Of a stretch of 64,000 nt of DNA, positions 8,213-17,668 are shown in pieces. The DNA is taken from NCBI GenBank assembly GCA_012221805.1, contig CP015195.1:1-64000 (forward strand). The letters are read 5' to 3'. Origin of the DNA: Pasteurellaceae bacterium RH1A (GTDB taxonomy: Bacteria > Pseudomonadota > Gammaproteobacteria > Enterobacterales > Pasteurellaceae). The position numbers and the translations under genes were made by a program. The notes beneath the pieces are model-generated. The model worked only from the letters and a program-made list of their open reading frames with translations, was not told the DNA's origin and did no database searches. Each line of letters opens with the position of its first letter. Within the stretch, counting starts at the first letter, position 1.

Positions 8213-8752
8213 ATGCAGAGTTTAGCAAAAATTAAATTAGTGATTACCGATATTGACGGGGTTTTAACCGATGGCAGCCTCTACTACGATGCTAATGGCG
8301 AAAGCCTCAAACGCTTCCATGTGCGGGATGGGCTAGGCATGCACATGCTTATGGCTTGTGGGATTGAGGTGGGGGTGATTTCTGGCGGCGATCTGCCAGC
8401 TTTGCGAGCCAGGCTGGCCAAGCTCAAGCTTAAACATGTCACACTGGGTAAGATGGAAAAACGCTCAGCCTGCCTGGAAATGATGGCTAAATTGGGGGTA
8501 GCGCCTGAAGAAGTGGCCTATATCGGCGATGATACCCTAGATCTACCTGCCTTTGAGGCCTGTGGCCTGGCCGTGGCGGTGGGCGATGCACCTGACTATA
8601 TCAAACAACAGGCCGATTTGGTGCTACAAACCCCTGGCGGACATGGGGCCTTTCGGGAACTGTCGGATATGATCTTAAAAGCCCAGGGTAAGGAAACCGT
8701 TTTTGCCACAGCGGCGGGCTTCTTGGAAGTCGTGGAGAAAATGGGCCAGTAG
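8213..8752 (+). CDS. kdsC: 3-deoxy-D-manno-octulosonate 8-phosphate phosphatase
   Basis: KdsC removes phosphate from KDO-8-phosphate in lipopolysaccharide inner-core synthesis. This HAD-family protein has the nucleophile motif DIDGVLTDG near residue 12 and the late motif YIGDDTLDLPAF. The start at 8213 (MQSLAKIK) has an AGAAGGG ribosome site and gives 179 residues, as in relatives; a longer frame from 8168 lacks support. Oddity: the segment normally read S/T-G-R in the family is SGGD here, so the conserved arginine is absent. Confidence 0.92.
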   Translation: MQSLAKIKLVITDIDGVLTDGSLYYDANGESLKRFHVRDGLGMHMLMACGIEVGVISGGDLPALRARLAKLKLKHVTLGKMEKRSACLEMMAKLGVAPEEVAYIGDDTLDLPAFEACGLAVAVGDAPDYIKQQADLVLQTPGGHGAFRELSDMILKAQGKETVFATAAGFLEVVEKMGQ

Positions 8753-8815
8753 GCTTTATGAGAAAAAAGGGTATAATCAAGTTATCAACTAAGCAAAAAA
8801 GAAGAGGAGAAGCCT

Positions 8816-9412
8816 ATGTCTAGCCTTGCTATGAATCAAATTACTGAACTCAGCCAGTTGGATCCCAACCGCTCTTACAGCTATGCCGACTACCTTTTAT
8901 GGCAGCTCAAGGAACGGGTGGAAATTATCAAGGGTAAGATTGTGGCCATGTCGCCTGCGCCAACACGGTTACATCAGGATATTTCCCGTAAAATTAACCG
9001 AGAATTTGACCGTGTTTTTATTAACCACCCTTGCCGGGTTTATTATGCCCCTTTTGATGTGCGTTTCCCTGATCAAGAAGGCAAGATTAAAAACGTAGTA
9101 CAGCCTGATCTCTGTGTTATTTGTGATGAAAATAAGTTAGACGACAAGGGCTGTATCGGTGCGCCGGATTTGGTGGTGGAAATCCTCTCTCCAGGCAATT
9201 CCAAGCGGGAGATGAAGTATAAATATGAGCTTTACCAAGAGGCTGGTGTGCTGGAGTATTGGGTGGTGCGGCCCGAGGAGCGTAATATCCATATTTATTT
9301 GCTCAAAGACGGCGAATATATCGGCCTTCAACCAGTGGTGGAGGGAGATGTAATTACCTCTCGAATTTTCCCTGACTTGAGTTTTAATACTGATGGGCTT
9401 TATGATTTATAA
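8816..9412 (+). CDS. Uma2-family (DUF820) nuclease-fold protein
   Basis: A 198-residue protein of the Uma2 family, which has a PD-(D/E)XK restriction-endonuclease-like fold and whose biological role is largely unknown. Seen: the N-terminal ELIKGKIV-like stretch (VEIIKGKIVAMSPAP), then VQPDLCVI and APDLVVEILSPGNSKREMKYK, which supply the Asp and Glu-x-(Lys) active-site pattern, and the LYQEAGVLEYWVV helix-strand. It has a good GAGGAG-type ribosome site after kdsC. There is no methylase partner nearby. The family is abundant in cyanobacteria and less usual here, so acquisition by transfer is possible. Confidence 0.85.
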   Translation: MSSLAMNQITELSQLDPNRSYSYADYLLWQLKERVEIIKGKIVAMSPAPTRLHQDISRKINREFDRVFINHPCRVYYAPFDVRFPDQEGKIKNVVQPDLCVICDENKLDDKGCIGAPDLVVEILSPGNSKREMKYKYELYQEAGVLEYWVVRPEERNIHIYLLKDGEYIGLQPVVEGDVITSRIFPDLSFNTDGLYDL

Positions 9413-9444
9413 AAAATAACCGATTTTGACCCGCTTGTGGCTTT

Positions 9445-9517
9445 GGCACGGAGAGTGCCTGTGTCTTGGCTGGGCAGTAACTTATTGATATAGGCACCAG
9501 CCTGGGGGCTGGCGCCA
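9445..9517. repeat. REP-like palindrome pair A (one member degenerate)
   Basis: GGCACCAGCCTGGGGGCTGGCGCC at 9493-9516 is a member of the palindrome family also found at 33992, 37548, 39173 and 49232. A weaker hairpin, GGCAC-GGAGA-GTGCC (9445-9459), occupies the place of the partner. The pair lies between convergent genes. Confidence 0.75.
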
Positions 9518-9527
9518 TCAATCCTTA

Positions 9528-10034
9528 TTATTTTCCCGCCATGCGGTTGATGATTTTCTCACCCTTGATCTGGTGGTAGATAGCCATCACGATATGGCCG
9601 CCCACCAAGGCAAAGAGTGCCCAGGCTAACTCGCCATGTAAGAGGCCACCTAGATTGACCATCCAGTCAATTTTTTCTGCCGCGCCATCCATAACATTCA
9701 CGCCAAAGACCTCTAAAGGCCCACGGGCGCCGCCATATTGGCGAATTAGGGCAATCACAGGCACAGCAATCATTAAGACATAAAGGGCCAAGTGGCCAAG
9801 TGTGACCATAATATTGCCCGCAGGTGGGCGATTTTTACGGTTGGCAATCGCCCAAATAATACGGATGACTAAAAGCCCCATTAAAATTGTGCCGACAGAC
9901 TTGTGATAAGGCATGAGAGCCTTAAAGGTTTCCTCGCCTGCCAGGCCAGTATAAAGCATAAAACCAAAGCAAAGTGCCATGGACCAGTGTAAGAAACGGC
10001 TGACAGTGCCGTATTTTTGGCGGTTATCCAACAT
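9528..10034 (-). CDS. cybB: cytochrome b561
   Basis: A di-haem b-type cytochrome of the inner membrane that moves electrons from quinol to periplasmic or membrane acceptors. The 168-residue protein starts MLDNRQKYG at 10034 behind an AGGGGAA ribosome site; a longer frame reaches 10070. Four hydrophobic helices are seen, with candidate haem-ligand histidines in RFLHWSMAL, PYHKSVG, LLHGELAW and VGGHIVMAIYH. It matches the B561 family in length and motif order. There is no operon partner. Confidence 0.9.
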   Translation of the reverse strand: MLDNRQKYGTVSRFLHWSMALCFGFMLYTGLAGEETFKALMPYHKSVGTILMGLLVIRIIWAIANRKNRPPAGNIMVTLGHLALYVLMIAVPVIALIRQYGGARGPLEVFGVNVMDGAAEKIDWMVNLGGLLHGELAWALFALVGGHIVMAIYHQIKGEKIINRMAGK

Positions 10035-10268
10035 AAATTCCCCTAAATGTGAAGTAATAAGTAAAGGCAAGATTATAGAGGAAAACTTAAAAACTTCTTA
10101 AAATGTTAAGAAAATGTTTGTAAAGAATACATTTGCAAATTTTGCCCTAAATCCTCCCGCTTGCATTGTCCTTTCCATGCCTAAACCAGTTGAAATCCCG
10201 CCCAAAAATCGCTATTGTGGACGCCCTCTAGCAGCCCTAGAAAAGGTTGCCCACAAGCGGTCTTATTT

Positions 10269-10946
10269 ATGCAAAATTTTACAAATATCTTAACAGGCAA
10301 GAGCCGGGAGCATTTGGTTGCTCTGCCCAATGCCCTTTCACCCAACCATTTCCTGCACCCACTGGCTGCTAAGGCTTTTTTGGCCCTGCAAACGGCTGCT
10401 CACAAGGCAGGTTTTAACCTTCAACCTGCCAGCAGCTTTCGGGACTTTGAGCGGCAAAAGGCCATTTGGAATGCCAAGTTTCGTTGTGAACGCAAGGTAC
10501 ATGATGATTGGAATCAAGCCCTCGACCTGAGCTGCCTTGATGACTGGGCCAAGGCTCAGGCCATTCTGCGCTGGTCGGCCATGCCAGGCGCTAGCCGCCA
10601 TCATTGGGGGACGGAAATTGATGTATTCGATCCAGACTTACTCCCCCAAGGCCAATCTCTCCAGCTTGAACCCTGGGAATATCAAGCGAATGGATATTTT
10701 GCAGAACTTGCAAATTGGCTGGTGGAAAACTTGACCTATTTTGACTTCTATCTGCCTTTTTCTGAGCGGTGTAGTAAAAAAATTGGACTGGAGCCTTGGC
10801 ATATCAGTTATTTTTACTTGGCGGAAAACTATGCAAGCCAATTTAAGCCTGAAATCCTCTTATCTGCCTGGGAAAATGAGGACGTGGCAGGCAAAGCCTG
10901 TCTTGAACAACACCTAGATCAAATTTTTAAAGACTATATCCTATGA
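10269..10946 (+). CDS. M15-family D,D-carboxypeptidase-like protein
   Basis: A zinc peptidase of the VanY/M15 family, expected to cleave peptidoglycan stem peptides. Zinc-ligand motifs are clear: [14 protein letters not shown] (the SxHxxGxxxD motif, about residues 119-132) and EPWHISYFY with the third histidine. No signal peptide or membrane segment is visible, which is unusual for an enzyme acting in the periplasm. The ATG at 10269 is preferred; an in-frame start at 10215 cannot be excluded. Its stop overlaps the rsmJ start by four bases, so the two are co-transcribed. Confidence 0.82.
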   Translation: MQNFTNILTGKSREHLVALPNALSPNHFLHPLAAKAFLALQTAAHKAGFNLQPASSFRDFERQKAIWNAKFRCERKVHDDWNQALDLSCLDDWAKAQAILRWSAMPGASRHHWGTEIDVFDPDLLPQGQSLQLEPWEYQANGYFAELANWLVENLTYFDFYLPFSERCSKKIGLEPWHISYFYLAENYASQFKPEILLSAWENEDVAGKACLEQHLDQIFKDYIL

Positions 10947-11689
10947 CAGCCATTCAACTTATCTACGAAGGCGGAGATGAAGCCAAGTTCCAAGCACTTT
11001 GTGATAAATGGCAGCTTGTTCACGACAGTTCTGCTATTTTAGCCCTAGTGCAAACCGAGCAGCAACTGGAATTACGCAAATTAGATGAGCCAAAACTGGG
11101 TGCCATTGCGGTCAATTTTACTGAGGGTGTCATGGCTCACCGCCGCAAATTTGGGGGCGGACGGGGCGAGGCAGTTGCCAAGGCTGTTGGGCTGAAAAAA
11201 GGTTTTATCCCAACAGTGATTGATGCCACAGCAGGCCTGGGGCGAGATGCCTTTGTGCTGGCCTGCGTGGGCTGTCAGGTTAAATTGGTGGAACGCAATC
11301 CTGTGGTGGCAGCACTCCTAGAAGATGGCCTAAACCGAGCCTATCAGGATCCTGAAATTGGTGCCATGATGCAGGCAAACATGCAACTGCTTTCTGCAAG
11401 ATCTATCGCAGAATTGACCGCTTGTGATAAGGCCGATGTGGTCTATCTCGATCCTATGTTCCCTCACAAGCAAAAAAGTGCCTTGGTTAAGAAGGAAATG
11501 CGGGTTTTCCAACATTTAGTTGGGGCTGATTTAGATGCCGATGATTTTTTACCTTTAGCACAACAACTGGCCAACAAACGGGTTGTCGTAAAACGGCCTA
11601 ATTATGCGCCCTTTCTTGCAGAGCAAAAGCCGGATTTTAGCCATGAAACTAAGAACCATCGCTTTGATGTATATTTGAAGAAAGAATAG
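10943..11689 (+). CDS. rsmJ: 16S rRNA m2G1516 methyltransferase RsmJ
   Basis: RsmJ (YhiQ) methylates the guanine N2 at position 1516 of 16S rRNA using S-adenosylmethionine. The 248-residue protein has the SAM-binding stretch [14 protein letters not shown] near residue 94, [15 protein letters not shown], and the catalytic-type motif [19 protein letters not shown]. The family length is normal. It is coupled to the M15 peptidase gene by a four-base overlap. Confidence 0.95.
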   Translation: MTAIQLIYEGGDEAKFQALCDKWQLVHDSSAILALVQTEQQLELRKLDEPKLGAIAVNFTEGVMAHRRKFGGGRGEAVAKAVGLKKGFIPTVIDATAGLGRDAFVLACVGCQVKLVERNPVVAALLEDGLNRAYQDPEIGAMMQANMQLLSARSIAELTACDKADVVYLDPMFPHKQKSALVKKEMRVFQHLVGADLDADDFLPLAQQLANKRVVVKRPNYAPFLAEQKPDFSHETKNHRFDVYLKKE

Positions 11690-11704
11690 GTTAATATGAG
11701 AGGA

Positions 11705-11779
11705 TGGCTGGGGTACTAGGATTCGAACCTAGGGATGCCGAGATCAAAACCCGGTGCCTTACCGCTTGGCGATACCCCA
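11705..11779 (-). tRNA. tRNA-Gln (anticodon UUG), copy 2
   Basis: Complete cloverleaf including the encoded CCA, acceptor TGGGGTA/TACCCCA, anticodon loop TTTTGAT with TTG. Its sequence is identical to the copy at 11834, and it is last in a Met-Leu-Gln-Gln transcript. Confidence 0.97.
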
Positions 11780-11833
11780 AAAAAGAAAAACTAACCCGAA
11801 GTTAGCTTTATTTGAAATTTATATGTTGTGAGA

Positions 11834-11908
11834 TGGCTGGGGTACTAGGATTCGAACCTAGGGATGCCGAGATCAAAACCCGGTGCCTTACCGCTTGGCG
11901 ATACCCCA
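11834..11908 (-). tRNA. tRNA-Gln (anticodon UUG), copy 1
   Basis: Complete cloverleaf with CCA, the same sequence as the neighbour at 11705. The spacers around the two copies differ, which points to an old tandem duplication kept alike by conversion. Confidence 0.97.
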
Positions 11909-11931
11909 ATCCAAGAATTTGCAAACTGAAA

Positions 11932-12015
11932 TGGTGCGGGAGGAGGGACTTGAACCCACACGCTTTTGGCGCCAGAACCTAAATCTGGTGCGTCTACCAA
12001 TTTCGCCACTCCCGC
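11932..12015 (-). tRNA. tRNA-Leu (anticodon UAG)
   Basis: Class II tRNA with a long variable arm, acceptor GCGGGAG/CTCCCGC, anticodon loop with TAG, encoded CCA. Second gene of the tRNA operon. Confidence 0.97.
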
Positions 12016-12029
12016 AATATAAGTTTAAA

Positions 12030-12106
12030 TGGTGGCTACAGCGGGACTCGAACCTGCGACCCCAACATTATGAGTGTTGTGCTCTAACCAGCTGAGCTAT
12101 GTAGCC
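12030..12106 (-). tRNA. tRNA-Met (elongator, anticodon CAU)
   Basis: Acceptor GGCTACA/TGTAGCC, fully paired as in elongator tRNAs (no initiator C1 mismatch), anticodon loop CTCATAA, encoded CCA. First gene of the operon. The Met-Leu-Gln-Gln order matches the start of the enterobacterial metT-leuW-glnU-glnW operon. Confidence 0.96.
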
Positions 12107-12150
12107 ATTCAAACTTTATTTGCTAAACCATATCGGCGTTTGCGGGGCTT

Positions 12151-12179
12151 ATTATGCGGATTTCAGTTGCCCTCGTCAA
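12151..12179 (-). promoter_or_regulatory. tRNA operon promoter
   Basis: On the minus strand TTGACG (12174-12179), a 17-base spacer and CATAAT (12151-12156) are followed by the GC-rich AAGCCCCGC, the discriminator type seen at stable-RNA promoters under stringent control. The tRNA promoter at 53799 has the same TTGACGAGG(G) start and a GC-rich discriminator. Confidence 0.8.
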
Positions 12180-12273
12180 ACGTTTTTTTTGAAAAAAATG
12201 TTTTTTTGCGTTGTTTGATTTTAAAATCATCAAATTGTGCCAAAAACCAACAAATTAAGCCTCAAAAGCCTGA

Positions 12274-13458
12274 CTATATGCGTTGAAAGCCTTGCTCTAA
12301 ATCTGCAATTAAGTCCTCAATGGCCTCCAAGCCAATATGTACCCGAATTAAGGTGCCAGTTAGCTCTCGCTCAATATTTGGGCGAATACGGGCAATTTCT
12401 TTGGGTTGGTTGGCTAGAATTAAGGATTCAAAGCCGCCCCAGGAATAGGCCATGGAAAATAACTCAAAATGATCCAGGAAGTTGGCCAGTTCTTCATTAT
12501 TTAGGGTTTTGCAAAGTTCAAAGGAAAAAAGACCGCTTGCGCCCTTAAAATCCCGTTTGAAAAACTCATGGCCTGGGCAGCTTGGCAGGGCAGGGTGATA
12601 AACGGCCTTGACTTCAGGCCGCTCATCCAGCCATTTGGCCACCGCAATACTGTTTTCTTCATGCTGTTTGAGGCGAATGCCCAGAGTGCGTAGGCCACGG
12701 GCGGTCACATAGGCGGTATCTGCATCCACCATTTGGCCCATAAGGTAGGACTGCTCACGCAGCTGATCCCAGCATCGGGCATTGGAAACAGCCGTGCCAA
12801 TCATGGCATCAGAATGGCCGACTAGATATTTGGTGCCGGCCTGAATAGAAATATCAATCCCGTATTCCAGAGCAGGGAAAAGCACGCCCGCCGACCAGGT
12901 GTTATCAATCATGATCACAATCTCAGGATTTTTGGCCCGTACGGCACGGACGATGGCGGGAATATCAGCCACTTCCATAGTTAGCGAACTTGGTGCTTCC
13001 AAAAATAAAACCTTGGTATTGGGCTGAACCAGGTCGGCAATCTGTTCTCCCAGCATCGGGTCATAAAAAGTGGTTTCCACGCCCATTTTTTTCAAGATGA
13101 TCTTACAGAAATCCTGGGTTGGCTCGTAGGCTGCACCGGTCATTAAAACATGGTCGCCCTGTTCCACAAAGGCCAAGAGAGCATTGCTGACTGCCGCTGC
13201 CCCACAAGGGTAGAGATAGCAGCCTGCCCCGCCTTCCAGCTCACACATGGCATCTTGCAGGGCAAAGTGGGTCAGGGTGCCTCGGCGGCCATAAAAGAGG
13301 GCGCCCTTGTAGCGGTTTTGGGTAGCCTGTTTTTTGTCGGCCACACTGTCAAAAACCAAGGAAGAGGCACGCTGAATTACGCTATTCACTGCCCCCTGGG
13401 TATAGCGGGATTGGCGGCCAGCGTGGACGAAGGTGGTTGCAGGTTTGTGGTTTGTCAT
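12274..13458 (-). CDS. metC: cystathionine beta-lyase
   Basis: MetC splits cystathionine to homocysteine, pyruvate and ammonia in methionine synthesis, using PLP. The 394-residue protein has the Cys/Met-metabolism fold: [16 protein letters not shown], the PLP-phosphate region [28 protein letters not shown] with the PLP-binding Asp, and the Schiff-base lysine in [12 protein letters not shown] at about residue 212. The MetC assignment over other family members rests on overall similarity and length. Confidence 0.92.
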   Translation of the reverse strand: MTNHKPATTFVHAGRQSRYTQGAVNSVIQRASSLVFDSVADKKQATQNRYKGALFYGRRGTLTHFALQDAMCELEGGAGCYLYPCGAAAVSNALLAFVEQGDHVLMTGAAYEPTQDFCKIILKKMGVETTFYDPMLGEQIADLVQPNTKVLFLEAPSSLTMEVADIPAIVRAVRAKNPEIVIMIDNTWSAGVLFPALEYGIDISIQAGTKYLVGHSDAMIGTAVSNARCWDQLREQSYLMGQMVDADTAYVTARGLRTLGIRLKQHEENSIAVAKWLDERPEVKAVYHPALPSCPGHEFFKRDFKGASGLFSFELCKTLNNEELANFLDHFELFSMAYSWGGFESLILANQPKEIARIRPNIERELTGTLIRVHIGLEAIEDLIADLEQGFQRI

Positions 13459-13510
13459 GAGAACGTCCTTAAATCAGATCAAATGGCTGTATTATGAAAG
13501 GGATTGGCTA

Positions 13511-13543
13511 AAAAAGCAAAACGCACGTCTTAAACGTGCGTTT
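13511..13543 (-). terminator. leuCD terminator
   Basis: AAACGCACGT (13519-13528) pairs perfectly with ACGTGCGTTT (13534-13543). On the minus strand a T-rich run follows, directly after the leuD stop. Confidence 0.85.
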
Positions 13544-13548
13544 GGGGC

Positions 13549-14151
13549 TTAACGGAGGAAAGCCGGGATCTGGCTTTCATATTGGGAAATCTTGTCCTCG
13601 TGTTGGAGGGTCAAGCCGATATTGTCCAAGCCATTTAAGAGGCAGTGGCGGCGGAACTCATCTAGCTCAAAATGGTAGGTTTTATCGCCCACTTGCACGG
13701 TTTGGGCTTCTAAGTCCACATCAATCTGCTTGCCTTCATTAGCCCAGACCCATTGGAAGATTTCTTCTACTTCCTCTTCGCTTAAACGAATGGGCAACAT
13801 ATGGTTGTTGAGGCTGTTATTGTAGAAAATATCCGCAAAGCTCGGGGCGATCATCACCTTAAAGCCATAGTCGGCTAGGGCCCAAGGTGCGTGCTCACGG
13901 GAGGAGCCACAGCCCAGGTTCTTGCGGGCTAGCAAAATGGTTGCCCCCTTATATTGAGGGTAGTTGAGCACAAAGTCTGGGTTGGATTGGGTGCCCTCAG
14001 CATCTAAATAACGCCACTCGTGAAAGAGGTGCTTCCCAAAACCTACTCGGGTAATGGCCTGTAAGAATTGCTTAGGAATGATCGCATCTGTGTCCACATT
14101 GGCTGCATCAAGGGGCACAACCAAGCCTGAATGTTGTTGAATACCTGCCAT
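13549..14151 (-). CDS. leuD: 3-isopropylmalate dehydratase small subunit
   Basis: LeuD pairs with LeuC to isomerise 2-isopropylmalate to 3-isopropylmalate in leucine synthesis. The 200-residue protein has [14 protein letters not shown] near the N-terminus and the aconitase swivel motif [15 protein letters not shown]. It begins nine bases after the leuC stop and ends at a terminator, so the transcription unit is leuC-leuD. leuA and leuB are not in the window. Confidence 0.97.
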   Translation of the reverse strand: MAGIQQHSGLVVPLDAANVDTDAIIPKQFLQAITRVGFGKHLFHEWRYLDAEGTQSNPDFVLNYPQYKGATILLARKNLGCGSSREHAPWALADYGFKVMIAPSFADIFYNNSLNNHMLPIRLSEEEVEEIFQWVWANEGKQIDVDLEAQTVQVGDKTYHFELDEFRRHCLLNGLDNIGLTLQHEDKISQYESQIPAFLR

Positions 14152-14160
14152 AGAGCCTCC

Positions 14161-15570
14161 TTAATTTAATGTTACCTGACGAATATCGACAAATTTACCA
14201 AAAACCGCTGCCGCCGCTGCCATGGCTGGGCTGACCAAGTGGGTGCGGCCGTTGCGGCCCTGACGGCCTTCAAAGTTACGGTTGGAGGTGGAGGCACAAC
14301 GCTCCCACTCGCCTAGGCGGTCATCATTCATGCCCAAGCACATGGAGCAACCTGGGTTACGCCACTCGGCACCCGCACTGATAAAGATCTGATCCAAGCC
14401 CTCTTTTTCAGCCTGTTCCTTAACCAAACCAGAACCTGGCACAACTAAAACCCGCTTGACGTTATCCGCCACCTTACGGCCCTTCATCACGGCTGCGGCT
14501 GCCCGCAAGTCCTCGATCCGTGCATTAGTACAGGATCCGATAAAGACCTGATCAACCGCCACCTCTTTAAGATCGGTATGGGGTTCTAGGCCAATATAGG
14601 CCAAGGCCTTTTCAGCCGAAGCCTTGGTAACAGGGTCGTCCATTTCAGCTGGGTTTGGCACCACCTCATCAATGCCCATGACCTGGCCTGGGTTGGTTCC
14701 CCAGGTGACTTGCGGGGCGATGTCCTTGGCTTCTAGGGTCACGACTGTATCAAACTCTGCCCCCTCATCGGTTTGCAGGGTCTTCCAATAGGCCACGGCA
14801 TCCTCCCAGTCCTGGCCTTGAGGGGCGTGAGGGCGGCCCTTGAGGTAGGCAAAGGTGGTTTCATCAGGGGCGACCAGGCCTGCCTTGGCTCCCATTTCGA
14901 TGGCCATGTTGCAGACGGTCATCCGGCCCTCCATGGACAAGTCCCGAATGGCCTCGCCACAGAATTCAACCACATGTCCCGTACCGCCTGCCATGGTGGT
15001 TTTGCCGATGATGGCCAGAATAATGTCCTTGGCCGTAATGCCTGGGGCCACCTTGCCCCGCACCTCAATCTTCATGCTCTTGGCCCGAGCCTGTTTAAGG
15101 GTTTGGGTGGCTAAAACGTGCTCAACTTCGGAGGTTCCGATACCAAAGGCCAAGGCTCCAAAGGCTCCGTGGGTGGCGGTGTGGGAGTCGCCACAAACGA
15201 TGGTCATGCCTGGTAAGGTCAAGCCCTGTTCTGGCCCCATCACATGGACAATGCCCTGTTGCTTAGTGTTCATATCAAAGAGGGAAATGCCAGCTTCCTT
15301 ACAGTTCTTGTCTAGCTCCAAAACCTGGATCTTGGCCTGGCCTTCCAGCTTCTGCACATCCCGCACCTGGGTGGAGATACTGTGATCCATGGTGCCAAAG
15401 GTCTTGCCTACCTGACGCACGGCCCGCCCTGCCACCCGCAGGCCGTCAAAGGCCTGGGGGCTGGTGACTTCGTGAATTAAGTGACGGTTAATATATAAGA
15501 TGGGCGTTTCGCCCTCAGCCTCGTGCACCACGTGGGCATCGAATAATTTTTGATATAGGGTTTTTGCCAT
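14161..15570 (-). CDS. leuC: 3-isopropylmalate dehydratase large subunit
   Basis: The large, [4Fe-4S]-carrying subunit of isopropylmalate isomerase. I start it at 15570 ([13 protein letters not shown]), giving the usual 469 residues; a longer frame to 15624 adds a leader unlike the family. Seen: [14 protein letters not shown], the cluster cysteines in [13 protein letters not shown] and [11 protein letters not shown], and [11 protein letters not shown]. It is followed closely by leuD. Confidence 0.97.
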   Translation of the reverse strand: MAKTLYQKLFDAHVVHEAEGETPILYINRHLIHEVTSPQAFDGLRVAGRAVRQVGKTFGTMDHSISTQVRDVQKLEGQAKIQVLELDKNCKEAGISLFDMNTKQQGIVHVMGPEQGLTLPGMTIVCGDSHTATHGAFGALAFGIGTSEVEHVLATQTLKQARAKSMKIEVRGKVAPGITAKDIILAIIGKTTMAGGTGHVVEFCGEAIRDLSMEGRMTVCNMAIEMGAKAGLVAPDETTFAYLKGRPHAPQGQDWEDAVAYWKTLQTDEGAEFDTVVTLEAKDIAPQVTWGTNPGQVMGIDEVVPNPAEMDDPVTKASAEKALAYIGLEPHTDLKEVAVDQVFIGSCTNARIEDLRAAAAVMKGRKVADNVKRVLVVPGSGLVKEQAEKEGLDQIFISAGAEWRNPGCSMCLGMNDDRLGEWERCASTSNRNFEGRQGRNGRTHLVSPAMAAAAAVFGKFVDIRQVTLN

Positions 15571-15987
15571 AAGTCCAACTCTCTTAAGTAAAACAAGCGG
15601 TTGGGTTTTGCAAAAAACTTGCAAATAGAACCCGCTTGCGAAGCGATAAGAAGAATATAACCGCTCTAAAATCTAAAGTAAAATCCTATTTTTACGGTTT
15701 TTTCATATTTTTATGCTGCTGAAAAAGCCAAAAATTCAAGTTTTTAGGAAGGTTGCAAAATTTTATGCTGGGCTATTTCTTATTTACAGAAACTTATCAG
15801 ACAAATTTGGGGCTTTGTAGAGGCTTACGCTTTTTCTAAAAAGGCTAATAGGGAGTGAAAAAAGTGACCCAGCTCACATTATTAAAAAATTGTTATCAAA
15901 TTGATCATTTTTTGCTTTACAAGGCCTACCGCTTTCGCTAAAAATTGACAGGTCTTAGATCTCATAGTATTCCAACGGAGGACATTT
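15571..15987 (+). promoter_or_regulatory. leuC/oppA divergent intergenic region with a CRP-like site
   Basis: No gene is seen. An uptake-signal pair flanks leuC (ACAAGCGGT 15593-15601 and CCCGCTTGC at about 15631). On the oppA side AGTGACCCAGCTCACA (15863-15878) differs from the CRP consensus core only in its first base. A TTGACA box (15946-15951) is visible, but the matching -10 would sit too close to the oppA ribosome site, so the start point is unclear. Confidence 0.5.
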
Positions 15988-17619
15988 ATGCAAAACACAA
16001 CTCGTACACTCCTAAGCCTGGCCGTTGCCCTGGGCCTTTCCAGTGCGGCCTTTGCTGCCAAGGTGCCAGAAGGCACGCAGCTTGCCGCTAAACAACAAAT
16101 CGTGATCAACAATGGTGCAGAGCCACAAAGTTTCGACCCGCATAAAGTAGAAGGCGTGCCAGAGTCCCAAGTGGCCTATCAACTATTTGAAGGCTTAGTC
16201 ACCCGTGATGCTGATGGTAATCTTGAGCCTGGTATGGCTGAACGTTGGGAAAGTACACCTGATTTCAAAACCTGGACCTTCCACCTGCGTAAAGACGCTA
16301 AATGGTCTAACGGTGATCCTGTAACCGCTCATGATTTTGCCTATTCTTGGCAGCGTTTGGCTGATCCAAAAACGGCTTCTCCTTACTCCAGTTTCTTAAA
16401 TTATCTGCAAGTAGAAAATGCCCAAGATGTGATTGATGGCAAGAAAAAACCAGAAGAGCTAGGCGTGAAAGCCTTAGATGATCACACTTTTGTAGTGCAA
16501 CTTAGCAACTCTGTGCCTTATGCTGTGGGTTTAACTACCCATCAGGTTTTAGTGCCTGTGAATAAAAATGTGGTAGAAAAATTTGGCGATGCTTGGGTCA
16601 AAAAAGAAAACTTTGTGGGTAATGGCGCTTATGTGCTGACCAACCACGTTATCAATGAAAAAATTGAATTCGCCCGCAATAAGCACTACTGGAATGACAA
16701 GGAAACCGTGATTGATACCGCCACCTTCCTAGCCATTGAAAACCCATCTACTGACGTGGCTCGCTACCGTGCTGGCGATGTTGATATTACCAGCTATGCC
16801 ATTCCGCCAGAGCAGTTTGCTAAATTAAAACAGGAAATTCCAAATGAAGTATCGGTAGTCAGAACGCTTTCTACCTATATGTATGAGTTAAATCACACCA
16901 AGGCTCCGTTTAACGATGTGCGGGTGCGTAAGGCACTGAACCTTGCCCTAGACCGTAATGTGATTACCGACAAGGTGCTAGGCCAAGGTCAAACCCCAAC
17001 CTACGTCTTTACCCCAACCTATATTGAGGAAGGCGAGAAAATTCAGCAGCCTGAATATTCCAAACAGCCAATGGCAGAACGTAATGCCGAGGCCATCAAA
17101 CTCTTAGAAGAGGCAGGCTTTAGCAAGAAAAATCCGCTTAAGTTTACTCTCCTTTATAACACCAATGAAAACCACAAGAAAATTGCCATTGCGGCAGCTT
17201 CTATGTGGAAGACCAATACCAAGGGCTTAATTGAGGTGAAATTGGAAAACCAAGAGTGGAAAACCTATATTGATAGCCGTCGTAACAAACGCTATGATGT
17301 AGCCCGTGCAGGTTGGTTGGCCGACTATGACCATGCAACAACCTTTGGTAACTACTTCCTTTCCACCTCCAGCAACAACACGGCCTTCTATAAGAGCCAG
17401 GAATATGATGATGCCATCAATTCCTCTTTCCAAACAGGTGATGCAGGTGAACGTGCAGCAGCCTATGCCAAGGCAGAAGAAATCCTAGCCCGTGATTCTG
17501 CCCTAGTACCTGTTTATAACTATGTAAACCCTCGCTTGGTTAAAACCCACGTTAAGGGCTACACAGGTAAAGATCCACAAGATAAGATCCTCTTAAGAAA
17601 CCTCTATATTGTGAAATAA
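15988..17619 (+). CDS. oppA: oligopeptide ABC transporter substrate-binding protein
   Basis: A periplasmic peptide-binding protein of the SBP_bac_5 family, 543 residues. A signal peptide with the cleavage motif AFA-AK lies at about residue 24. The family features GAEPQSFDPHKVEG, LFEGLVTRD, HLRKDAKWSNGDPVTAHDF and VRKALNLALDR are visible, and a GGAGG ribosome site precedes the ATG. No oppBCDF permease or ATPase gene follows: a terminator comes straight after the stop, and then an insertion sequence. It must therefore use a permease encoded elsewhere or be a stand-alone paralogue. Confidence 0.93.
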   Translation: MQNTTRTLLSLAVALGLSSAAFAAKVPEGTQLAAKQQIVINNGAEPQSFDPHKVEGVPESQVAYQLFEGLVTRDADGNLEPGMAERWESTPDFKTWTFHLRKDAKWSNGDPVTAHDFAYSWQRLADPKTASPYSSFLNYLQVENAQDVIDGKKKPEELGVKALDDHTFVVQLSNSVPYAVGLTTHQVLVPVNKNVVEKFGDAWVKKENFVGNGAYVLTNHVINEKIEFARNKHYWNDKETVIDTATFLAIENPSTDVARYRAGDVDITSYAIPPEQFAKLKQEIPNEVSVVRTLSTYMYELNHTKAPFNDVRVRKALNLALDRNVITDKVLGQGQTPTYVFTPTYIEEGEKIQQPEYSKQPMAERNAEAIKLLEEAGFSKKNPLKFTLLYNTNENHKKIAIAAASMWKTNTKGLIEVKLENQEWKTYIDSRRNKRYDVARAGWLADYDHATTFGNYFLSTSSNNTAFYKSQEYDDAINSSFQTGDAGERAAAYAKAEEILARDSALVPVYNYVNPRLVKTHVKGYTGKDPQDKILLRNLYIVK

Positions 17620-17640
17620 GTCTGGTATAGCAAAGTAAAT

Positions 17641-17668
17641 GGCCTAGGGAAACCTAGGCCATTTTTTT
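17641..17668 (+). terminator. oppA terminator, split by an insertion sequence at its T-tract
   Basis: GGCCTAGG (17641-17648) and CCTAGGCC (17653-17660) form a perfect hairpin followed by ATTTTTTT (17661-17668). That last octamer is also the left target-site duplication of the IS. Confidence 0.9.

Noticed and set aside
11705..11908. ACCGCTTGG in the tRNA-Gln genes considered as uptake signals
   Set aside because: The sequence is the conserved D-arm of tRNA-Gln and one base off the signal, so it is explained by tRNA function.
15946..15976. TTGACA plus TATTCC as the oppA promoter
   Set aside because: The -10 would place the transcript start a few bases from the ATG, downstream of or within the ribosome site.
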